From NCBI GenBank assembly GCA_937876395.1, contig CALEIM010000099.1, positions 1 to 21,534 on the forward strand: a stretch of 21,534 nucleotides of DNA, read 5' to 3'. The DNA is from an uncultured Wenzhouxiangella sp. GTDB taxonomy: Bacteria > Pseudomonadota > Gammaproteobacteria > Xanthomonadales > Wenzhouxiangellaceae. Both the position numbers and the translations under genes were made by a program. Positions 15,332 to 21,534 of this stretch are shown in pieces (position 1 is the stretch's first letter; each line of letters starts with the position of its first letter). The notes below the pieces were generated by a model. That model had not been told where the DNA came from, did no database searches, and was given only the letters and a program-made list of their open reading frames with translations.

Positions 15332-16375
15332 TTAGTGTTCGCTGGCTGGCCAGGACTCGTTTGACTGCAGTTTCTCAATAATGGTCCGCACCGGGCGCGG
15401 CAGACCCAGGCTCAGCGCCTTCGATGGGCTGAACCATGCCTGTTCGGCGTTTTCTGCCACCGAATCCGCAAGCTGTTGATCGCGCCTCACGTAAATGGCC
15501 AGCTCAAAATGGCTGAACTGGTGGCGCAGATCGGCCGCGGCTGGCTGTTGTGGAGCTTCGTCCAGCCACTGTTCCGGCAGACACCACAGCCCGCCCCAGA
15601 TGCCGGCCGGTGGCCGCCGTTCGAGCAGAATCTGTCCGTGGCGATCTTCAGTCAGATACATCAGTGCATGGCGGATCGGCCGCCGGCGAGGCGGTCGTCG
15701 GCCGGGCAGTTGGTCAATCCGGTCGTGGATCAGGGCTTGGCAGTCTTCGGCTACCGGGCAATCTGCGCATGCCGGCCGGCGCGGTGTACACACGCTTGCG
15801 CCCAGGTCCATGATGGCCTGGCTGTAGTTTGCCGCATGGTCTTTCGGGGTCGTGTTTTCGGCCGCGTGCCAGAGGCGCTTGAGCACGGCGGCATGCCCGG
15901 GCCATCCTTCAATGTCGGCGTGACGGGCCAGCACGCGCTTGACGTTGCCGTCGAGAATCGGTGCACGCTGGCCGAATGCCTGTGCAAGGATGGCGTTGGC
16001 CGTTGAGCGACCGATACCCGGCAGGGCGGCAAGCTCGTCGAAACTTTTCGGCAGGCTGCCGCCATGACGCTCGAAGCACCGTCGCGCGCTGGCGTGCAGA
16101 TTGCGCGCCCGGGCGTAGTAGCCCAAGCCCGACCACAGTGCGAGTACCTCATCGAGCTCGGCTGCGGCCAGTGAGTCCAGCGTCGGAAAGCTGCGCACAA
16201 AGCGCTCGAAGTAAGGGGTGGCCGTGGCAACCTGCGTTTGCTGCAGCATGATCTCGGCCAGCCAGACCCGGTAGGGCGTTCGCTCAAGCTGCCAGGGAAG
16301 ATGATGGCGACCGTGAACATGCCACCAGGCGAGCAGACGATCGGCGAAAGATTGCGGTTGGGGGCTGTTGCTCAA
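15332..16375 (-). CDS. mutY: MutY, A/G-specific adenine DNA glycosylase
   Basis: MutY removes adenine mispaired with 8-oxoguanine. All hallmarks are present in 347 residues. The catalytic Glu is E41 in WLAEIMLQQTQVA. The helix-hairpin-helix is LPGIGRSTANAIL (118-130). The HhH-GPD aspartate is D142 in ILDGNVKRV. The 4Fe-4S cysteines are C196, C203, C206 and C212, spaced C-x6-C-x2-C-x5-C. A C-terminal NUDIX-like domain (about 235-335) recognises 8-oxoG. No ATG is available. The start is a TTG at 16375 that overlaps the ftsY stop as TTGA, with no clear ribosome binding site. This suggests translational coupling to ftsY. Confidence 0.96.
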   Translation of the reverse strand: MSNSPQPQSFADRLLAWWHVHGRHHLPWQLERTPYRVWLAEIMLQQTQVATATPYFERFVRSFPTLDSLAAAELDEVLALWSGLGYYARARNLHASARRCFERHGGSLPKSFDELAALPGIGRSTANAILAQAFGQRAPILDGNVKRVLARHADIEGWPGHAAVLKRLWHAAENTTPKDHAANYSQAIMDLGASVCTPRRPACADCPVAEDCQALIHDRIDQLPGRRPPRRRPIRHALMYLTEDRHGQILLERRPPAGIWGGLWCLPEQWLDEAPQQPAAADLRHQFSHFELAIYVRRDQQLADSVAENAEQAWFSPSKALSLGLPRPVRTIIEKLQSNESWPASEH

Positions 16376-17367
16376 TCGTTGGTATCGACCGGCAAAATGG
16401 CGTGGACAAAAGTGCCGGCGTCAAACGGGCGCAGGTCGGCGGCTGATTCACCCACGCCGATGAAGCGGATCGGTATGCGCAGTTCTTCGGCAATGGCAAA
16501 CAGCACGCCGCCGCGGGCGGTGCCATCGAGCTTGGTGACGGTGATGCCCGAAAGCTCGGCCGCCTCGTTGAACTGACGCGCCTGGGCCAGGGCGTTCTGG
16601 CCGGTGCCGGCGTCGACCACCAGCATGGTTTCATGCGGCGCTTCCGGGTCGATCTTTTTCATCACCCGAATGATTTTGGCCAGCTCAGCCATCAGGTTGG
16701 CCTGGGTGTGCAGTCTACCGGCGGTATCGGCAATCAGCACGTCCACGCCGCGTGATCTGGCCGAGTGCAGGGCATCATAGATGACGGCGGCGGTATCGGC
16801 GCCCGAACTCTGGGCGACTACCGGAACACCGTTGCGCTCACCCCAGGCCTGGAGCTGTTCGACGGCCGCAGCGCGAAAGGTATCGCCAGCGGCCAGCATC
16901 ACCGATTTGCCTTCGTCCAGATAGCGCCGCGCCAACTTGCCGATGGTGGTGGTCTTGCCCACGCCGTTGACGCCAACCATCAGGATCACAAAGGGCTTTT
17001 TGTCCGGGTCGATGGCGAGAAACTCCTCGCAAGGCTCGATCAGATCATAAAGCTCGGCCTGAACGGCCGGCAGCACTTCAGACGGCCTGCTGATGACGCC
17101 CTGACGGATGCCGTCGCCAAGCCTGTCAATGATCCGCGTCGTGGCCTGGATGCCAACATCAGCGGTCAGCAGAGTGGTCTCGATCTCCTCGATGAGCTGA
17201 TCGTCGATGCGTTCGGCCGAGCGGATCAGCCCGAACAGCCCGCCCAGGCTTGAGCGTGTTCGCTCAAGGCGCTGTTCGAGTGGATCGGCCCCGGCCTGTT
17301 CGGCCGGGCGGATAGCGCTGGATTCAACGCCGTGACCGGTTCTTTTGCGCTTGAAGATGGAAAACAT
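16372..17367 (-). CDS. ftsY: FtsY, signal recognition particle receptor
   Basis: FtsY is the membrane-associated SRP receptor GTPase that docks ribosomes making membrane proteins onto the translocon. The 331-residue protein has a basic N-terminus (MFSIFKRKRT), a very short A region, then the NG domain. G1 is GVNGVGKTT (132-140), the DTFRAAAVEQL insertion-box segment starts at 162, G3 is DTAGR (214-218) and G4 is TKLD (278-281). E. coli FtsY has a long acidic A domain of nearly 200 residues that is almost absent here, as in many other bacteria. It heads the ftsY-mutY-yggX unit. Its start is divergent from the BNR-repeat gene, 170 bp away. Confidence 0.97.
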   Translation of the reverse strand: MFSIFKRKRTGHGVESSAIRPAEQAGADPLEQRLERTRSSLGGLFGLIRSAERIDDQLIEEIETTLLTADVGIQATTRIIDRLGDGIRQGVISRPSEVLPAVQAELYDLIEPCEEFLAIDPDKKPFVILMVGVNGVGKTTTIGKLARRYLDEGKSVMLAAGDTFRAAAVEQLQAWGERNGVPVVAQSSGADTAAVIYDALHSARSRGVDVLIADTAGRLHTQANLMAELAKIIRVMKKIDPEAPHETMLVVDAGTGQNALAQARQFNEAAELSGITVTKLDGTARGGVLFAIAEELRIPIRFIGVGESAADLRPFDAGTFVHAILPVDTND

Positions 17368-17440
17368 TCAAAAATCAGATAGCTGCTTCAAGGTGAGTCG
17401 GGAGGGTTGGGACCATAGTGTACCCGCTCCATGCCGTGGT

Positions 17441-17472
17441 CTCAGCCTGCAACCATCAAGCTGAAGGCTGAG
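17441..17472. repeat. Inverted repeat between ftsY and the BNR-repeat gene
   Basis: CTCAGCCT (17441-17448) and AGGCTGAG (17465-17472) form a perfect 8-bp dyad with a 16-nt spacer. It lies in the 170-bp region between the two divergent genes. It could be an operator; nothing else supports this. Confidence 0.35.
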
Positions 17473-17537
17473 CCGAATATCGACGGTCTGACGCGTTTAT
17501 CAGTGGGCTTTCCTCAGAATGGAACGAGGGTAATGCA

Positions 17538-20501
17538 ATGATGACGCTCCTGCTGCGAGGAAACTCGCTTGCCGCCGGGACCTTGCTGTTCCTGTTTTTC
17601 CTTGCCACATCGACCGCCAATGCTGCTCGGGTTGGTGATGAGTTTCGCACGGTGCGCGGCGATGACCAGCCGGGGAGCGGGTGGAGCGCGCTGATCACCA
17701 CTTCCAGCGGCCGCCTGCTCGCCGTGGGCGGCGGTGGCGGGTTGATGGTCAGCGACAACAGCGGCGTGGACTGGGACTTTCGCAAGCTCACCATCGATGG
17801 CGAAATTGACAGCATTCGCCTCAGCGACGTGGTCGAGTTTGGCCCCAACAGCGGCATGGGCCAGACCCGGCTGGCGGCCATCGGCGTGTGGTTGGAGTCG
17901 GGCATCAGCAGTTCCTGGCCATTCGCCGGGCGGACCTACATTTTTCTCAGTAGCGATGATGGCGACACTTGGAGCCGCCACCCGTTTCCCGAGGTCCGCA
18001 CCACCCACGACGTCTTCGGGCCGTTTGACGGCGTCACTCTGAGACGACTGTTCACAACCAGCGATGGGCGCCTGCTGGCCTACGGCACCACCATGGTCTC
18101 CAACCTGTTCGTGACCTGGTCAGTGGGTGGGCTGATCTACCGCAGCAACGACGGGATAAGCTGGACGCGCAGCAGCTTTGAAAACGGTCCGATCGAGCAG
18201 ATTTCCGACTCATCGGACACCGGGCGTATGGTGGCTGCCGGCTACAGCACCATGACCGACAGCGCCGACGGCGCTGGCTGGAACGGCTACCTGATGCGCG
18301 CTGCCAATGTCACCGCCCCGAGCGGCCCGCTGTCTTTTGCAGAACGCGACCGGCTGTCAGTGGAAGATGTGGTGATCCACGAGGGCCACTATGTAGCCAG
18401 CGCCGCCATCTATGTGCCCTATGACGCCAACACCTCAACCAATATACCCAACGCGCTCTACAACCTGGACAGCGCCACGCCCTTTGATGGAGCACGGGCC
18501 TGGACCGCGCGCGAGAAGGCAGGCCGCTATGGCAAGCTGGTTTCGGACGGCGGTACGCTGGCGAGCATTGGCCTTGGCGGAGTCTACACCAGCAGCAATA
18601 ATGGTCAGAGCTGGTCGCGGCCGGTGAGCGATCCGGTGGCCACGGGCCGCGCTTTTACCCGCAAGCCCGGGGGCGACTGGTTCGGCATCGGGCGAAGCAG
18701 CGCCAGCAACCCCGGTCTGGCGGTCTGGAAGGGCAGCGGGCTGAGCTCCTGGACCAAGGTTTTTGATCGCCCCAAGTATCCCTCTATGGCCCGTCCACTG
18801 GGCGCATCCGGTCAGCGTCTGTTTGCCTGCGGTACGGCCTCCGGCGGAAGTGGTTCGATCAACTCGATCTATGCCAGCTTCGACAATGGTGAAACCTGGA
18901 GCCGGCGTGCCACCGGTCTGCCCGGCTGCGTCGGCAAGCTGGTGCGCCACAGCGAGCGTTTGCTAGTTCCGGACTTTGCCGGCGGCGTGAATTTCAGCGA
19001 CGACGATGGCGAGACCTGGCAAAACTTTCGCGTCCTGCCACCTGACCGCAGTGGTGCATCATCACTGACACGGACGCCGAACGGTCGGCTGATTCTGGCG
19101 GGGCCGGGATCGGTCATTTCTTATGTCTATGTCAGCGATAACGGTGGTGACACCTGGAGCGAACGCCCGTGGCCACTTTCGTTCAACGAACAGGTAAAGG
19201 ACATGCGCGCCGTGGGCAATCGCCGGATCATCGCCCTGACGCAATCATTTGCCTCGTTCGATCCACGGCTGATGATCAGCGATGACAACGGCGACACCTG
19301 GCGTCTGGACGAGTCGCTGCAGACGGTCGCCGGATTGCCGCAGGCAGGCGGCAGCCTGATTGAGCTGCAGCAGATTGTGCTGAGCCCGACCGGGCGCATC
19401 ATCATCCGCGGTGACGATGCCATCGTCACCAGCGACGACAACGGCAACACCTGGCAGTATCGCTTCGGCACCTTCCATACCAATGGTCTGCGCGCCGGCC
19501 CTTGGTGGGGCAAGCTCCATGAGCTGATATACATGAATCGCCGCTGGATGATGCCGATGGTTCTGCGCAATCTGGGCGACGAAGTGATTGACCACAAATA
19601 CAACTGGATGCTGGTCAGTGACGATGACGGCAGCACCTGGTTTCGCCGAGAAATCCCAAGCCGCTTTGAGCGCGCCCGTTGGGCGATGAAGGGCGAAGGA
19701 CGTGTGGTCGTGATGGGCACGGAGGGCGCCATCTGGGTATCCGATGGTGAGGAGGAATATGAGCCGGATTCCGCGCGTGTGCTGGTGCGGGCCGGGGATT
19801 CAGCAGAAATCAGCGTGCCGCGCCCACCGATTCCCGGTGCTCTGGACCTGGCCTATGCCACTGTACCCGACGCCCAGGCCAGCGGCAGCGAAGCGGCCAT
19901 CATCGGCACCCATTACGATGAGGTGTCGGGAGTGCTGTCATGGGCAGCAGGCGACAACTCGCCGCGCACGGTCGAGGTGCCGACTTACAACACCCTGACG
20001 AGCACGGATTCCCCGATGCGTCGTTTTCTGCTGCGCTTGAGTCCACACGGCGTGGATATGGATTCCGTGGTGGAAGTTCCGGTCAGCATCATGAATACCG
20101 GCCGTGCGCTGGGTTCGATATCAGTTCAGCTTATGGAAATGGATTCGCTGGTCATGACGGTCGGTGGCGAAGCAAAGACATTCAGGGTAGCGCTGGCCAG
20201 CCAACCGACGCTGGACGTGACGTTGAATCTGGACCTTGTGGAGCCGGCCATGGCCAGTATTTCGTCCAGCACCCTGGTCTTTACCAACGCCAACTGGCAT
20301 ATCCCGCAGAGTATCACCGTCACGCCGGTTGACAGCAGCGCGCCGACCCAGCCGAACTACGGCTCATCCTATGAAATCCGCTTCACGCCGGATTCCGAAG
20401 ACCCCGCATACGGTCAGCATCTGCCGGAATTCATTGCGCTGTATCGCTATCCCGCGGATGTGATTTTCCAGGATCGTCTGGACGACTACAGCGAGTACTG
20501 A
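17538..20501 (+). CDS. Secreted Asp-box (BNR) repeat propeller protein with Calx-beta-like tail
   Basis: An exported protein of 987 residues. A signal peptide (residues 1-29, ending TANA) is followed by about ten Asp-box motifs of the form S-x-D-x-G-x-x-W. Examples are SSDDGDTWS (about 138-146), SNDGISWT (203-210), then SNNGQSWS, SFDNGETWS, SDDDGETWQ, SDNGGDTWS, SDDNGDTWR, SDDNGNTWQ and SDDDGSTWF. These mark a large beta-propeller as in sialidases, Vps10 and HCF136-like proteins. I do not see the sialidase FRIP motif, so enzyme activity is not claimed. Residues about 870-960 resemble Calx-beta-like adhesion domains (STLVFTNANWHIPQSITVTP). The C-terminus is ADVIFQDRLDDYSEY. AGGG at 17527-17530 supports the ATG at 17538 over 17541. 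It lies between ftsY and the rsmD remnant, genes that are often direct neighbours. Confidence 0.85.
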   Translation: MMTLLLRGNSLAAGTLLFLFFLATSTANAARVGDEFRTVRGDDQPGSGWSALITTSSGRLLAVGGGGGLMVSDNSGVDWDFRKLTIDGEIDSIRLSDVVEFGPNSGMGQTRLAAIGVWLESGISSSWPFAGRTYIFLSSDDGDTWSRHPFPEVRTTHDVFGPFDGVTLRRLFTTSDGRLLAYGTTMVSNLFVTWSVGGLIYRSNDGISWTRSSFENGPIEQISDSSDTGRMVAAGYSTMTDSADGAGWNGYLMRAANVTAPSGPLSFAERDRLSVEDVVIHEGHYVASAAIYVPYDANTSTNIPNALYNLDSATPFDGARAWTAREKAGRYGKLVSDGGTLASIGLGGVYTSSNNGQSWSRPVSDPVATGRAFTRKPGGDWFGIGRSSASNPGLAVWKGSGLSSWTKVFDRPKYPSMARPLGASGQRLFACGTASGGSGSINSIYASFDNGETWSRRATGLPGCVGKLVRHSERLLVPDFAGGVNFSDDDGETWQNFRVLPPDRSGASSLTRTPNGRLILAGPGSVISYVYVSDNGGDTWSERPWPLSFNEQVKDMRAVGNRRIIALTQSFASFDPRLMISDDNGDTWRLDESLQTVAGLPQAGGSLIELQQIVLSPTGRIIIRGDDAIVTSDDNGNTWQYRFGTFHTNGLRAGPWWGKLHELIYMNRRWMMPMVLRNLGDEVIDHKYNWMLVSDDDGSTWFRREIPSRFERARWAMKGEGRVVVMGTEGAIWVSDGEEEYEPDSARVLVRAGDSAEISVPRPPIPGALDLAYATVPDAQASGSEAAIIGTHYDEVSGVLSWAAGDNSPRTVEVPTYNTLTSTDSPMRRFLLRLSPHGVDMDSVVEVPVSIMNTGRALGSISVQLMEMDSLVMTVGGEAKTFRVALASQPTLDVTLNLDLVEPAMASISSSTLVFTNANWHIPQSITVTPVDSSAPTQPNYGSSYEIRFTPDSEDPAYGQHLPEFIALYRYPADVIFQDRLDDYSEY

Positions 20502-20552
20502 TTGCTCAGGCCTGGAGGTGTAAAATTCTCCGGGGTGTTTCCGGACCACACG

Positions 20553-20609
20553 ATGACGGGAAAAATTCGAATCATTGCCGGACAGTGGCGCGGGCGCAGG
20601 CTGGCGGTG
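20553..20609 (+). pseudogene. rsmD: 5' fragment of rsmD
   Basis: From the ATG at 20553 the protein reads MTGKIRIIAGQWRGRRLAV. This is the typical RsmD start (IRIIGGxWRGRKLxV), the enzyme that methylates G966 of 16S rRNA. The expected continuation (P-x-x-x-GLRPT-x-x-RVRETLFNWL) is absent. The frame instead runs into a nucleotide-sugar dehydrogenase. Being close to a divergent ftsY also fits rsmD, which neighbours ftsY in many gammaproteobacteria. The methyltransferase domain itself is not in the window. Confidence 0.75.
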
Positions 20610-21533
20610 GTCGTCGCCGTCGGACACGACCAGGGCGACGTCGTGCTCCCGGAGCTCGAAGGACACGGCCTGAGCCTCGGGAGCGACTACTTCGTTGCCT
20701 ACAGCCCGGAGCGCGAGGATCCTGGTAACGCCCGATGGCACACCCAGCAGATCCCCAAGGTGGTCGGCGGCTGTGACCCCGTTTCTGGTGCGTTAGCCGT
20801 CGCGCTCTATTCGCAGATCGTGGCCGAGGTCGTGCCGGTGAGCAGTGCCGAAGTTGCTGAGGCGTCGAAGATCCTGGAGAACACCTATCGAGCGGTCAAC
20901 ATCGCTTTGGTAAACGACCTAAAGGTCCTATGCCACCGGATGGGTATCGACGTATGGGAGGTGATTGAGGCTGCGAAAACAAAGCCATTCGGGTTTCAAG
21001 CATTCTACCCGGGCCCTGGACTAGGCGGCCATTGCATCCCGATCGATCCGTTTTATCTGTCCTGGGTGGCAAGAAAGTATGGTCTCTCCACGCGCTTCAT
21101 CGAGTTGGCTGGGGAAGTAAACACAGAAATGCCGGGCTATGTCGTTCAGCGCATTGCCGGGGCTCTCAATGACCGCAGCAAGCCAATCAAGGGTAGCCGC
21201 ATCAGCGTACTGGGAGTAGCGTACAAGCCAGACGTAGACGACGCTCGCGAAAGCCCTTCCTTCCGCATCATGGAGTTGCTGCAACGCAGCGGTGCTCACC
21301 TTTCCTACAACGACCCTTACGTTCCCCTGCTTCCTCGCTCCCGTAGCCACCAACTGCCGGAGATGCGCAGCCAACCCCTCTCGGCAGAATACCTTGCCTC
21401 ACAAGATTGCGTGGTGGTGGCAACGCATCACAGTAGCTACGACGCCGAAATGATCGTGCGTCACTCGCCACTGGTCGTAGACACCCGCAACCTCACCCGT
21501 GCATTCCCCGCACCGCACGTGGTCAAAGCTTGA
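20553..21533 (+). CDS. Truncated nucleotide-sugar dehydrogenase fused in frame to the rsmD start
   Basis: From about residue 30 to the end the protein matches UDP-N-acetylglucosamine/UDP-glucose 6-dehydrogenases. It has VVLPELEGHGL, YFVAYSPEREDPGN and PKVVGG. The central helix carries KILENTYRAVNIALVNDLK. The active-site loop GPGLGGHCIPIDPFYLSW holds the catalytic Cys. The C-terminal domain has VLGVAYKPDVDDARESPS and CVVVATHHSSYD. These enzymes make UDP-uronic acids for capsules and O-antigens. The N-terminal Rossmann domain with its GxGYVG NAD motif, more than 100 residues, is missing and is replaced by 19 RsmD residues, so activity is not expected. The frame opens at a TTG at 20502, but the rsmD ATG is the natural start. 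Codon use (CTA, GTA, TCC) differs from the neighbouring genes. Either a real rearrangement or an assembly chimera. Confidence 0.75.
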   Translation: MTGKIRIIAGQWRGRRLAVVVAVGHDQGDVVLPELEGHGLSLGSDYFVAYSPEREDPGNARWHTQQIPKVVGGCDPVSGALAVALYSQIVAEVVPVSSAEVAEASKILENTYRAVNIALVNDLKVLCHRMGIDVWEVIEAAKTKPFGFQAFYPGPGLGGHCIPIDPFYLSWVARKYGLSTRFIELAGEVNTEMPGYVVQRIAGALNDRSKPIKGSRISVLGVAYKPDVDDARESPSFRIMELLQRSGAHLSYNDPYVPLLPRSRSHQLPEMRSQPLSAEYLASQDCVVVATHHSSYDAEMIVRHSPLVVDTRNLTRAFPAPHVVKA

Positions 21534-21534
21534 C

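Noticed and set aside
17390..17411. AAGGTG upstream of the BNR-repeat gene as another copy of the 7321-7364 repeat
   Set aside because: Only one clear core is present and the next 11-mer does not match. It also lies within the ftsY leader.

Overview
The window (about 60% GC by eye) looks like a gammaproteobacterial chromosome segment. The ftsY-mutY-yggX cluster, prmC, rnk and the Phe tRNA are all of gammaproteobacterial type. The large secreted proteins ending in an acidic-aromatic IF-x-DR tail suggest a Lysobacterales/Wenzhouxiangella-like lineage; that placement is inference, not proof.

Layout. 1-86: what looks like the 3' part of an ISAs1-type transposase, cut by the left edge. 141-2101: a small lipoprotein (-) and a POT/PTR peptide symporter (+). 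A strong two-way hairpin terminator separates the symporter from the leftward rnk. 2177-3766 (-): promoter, leader hairpin, tRNA-Phe(GAA), prmC and rnk, which read as one leftward transcription unit. 3861-4760 (+): an intact pirin gene. 4869-10426 (+): a membrane-bound winged-helix/TPR regulator of CadC/ToxR layout, followed by a 987-residue secreted YVTN beta-propeller protein. Between these two lies a row of four 11-bp repeats that resembles an OmpR/PhoB-class operator. 10583-11863 (+): a DUF4124 protein and a membrane-anchored Mrr-type nuclease with a zinc ribbon. 11864-12440: non-coding wreckage holding a broken second pirin copy. 12441-14803: an aldo/keto reductase (+) and a MATE exporter (-) whose stop codons share one CTAG. 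14994-17367 (-): yggX, mutY and ftsY in one operon, transcribed ftsY first. 17538-20501 (+): a secreted protein with about ten Asp-box (BNR) repeats and a Calx-beta-like tail. 20553-21533 (+): a chimeric ORF in which the first codons of rsmD run in frame into a nucleotide-sugar dehydrogenase that has lost its NAD-binding domain.

How the genes fit together. Housekeeping functions are SRP targeting (FtsY), oxidative-damage repair (MutY, YggX), release-factor methylation (PrmC) and RNA-polymerase modulation (Rnk). They are interleaved with accessory genes for uptake, efflux and secreted proteins. The most distinctive parts are the regulator/operator/propeller unit, the C-terminal motif shared by the two large secreted proteins, the pirin copy destroyed by a 352-bp deletion between 10-bp repeats, and the rsmD/sugar-dehydrogenase junction. 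The junction could be a real rearrangement or an assembly chimera.
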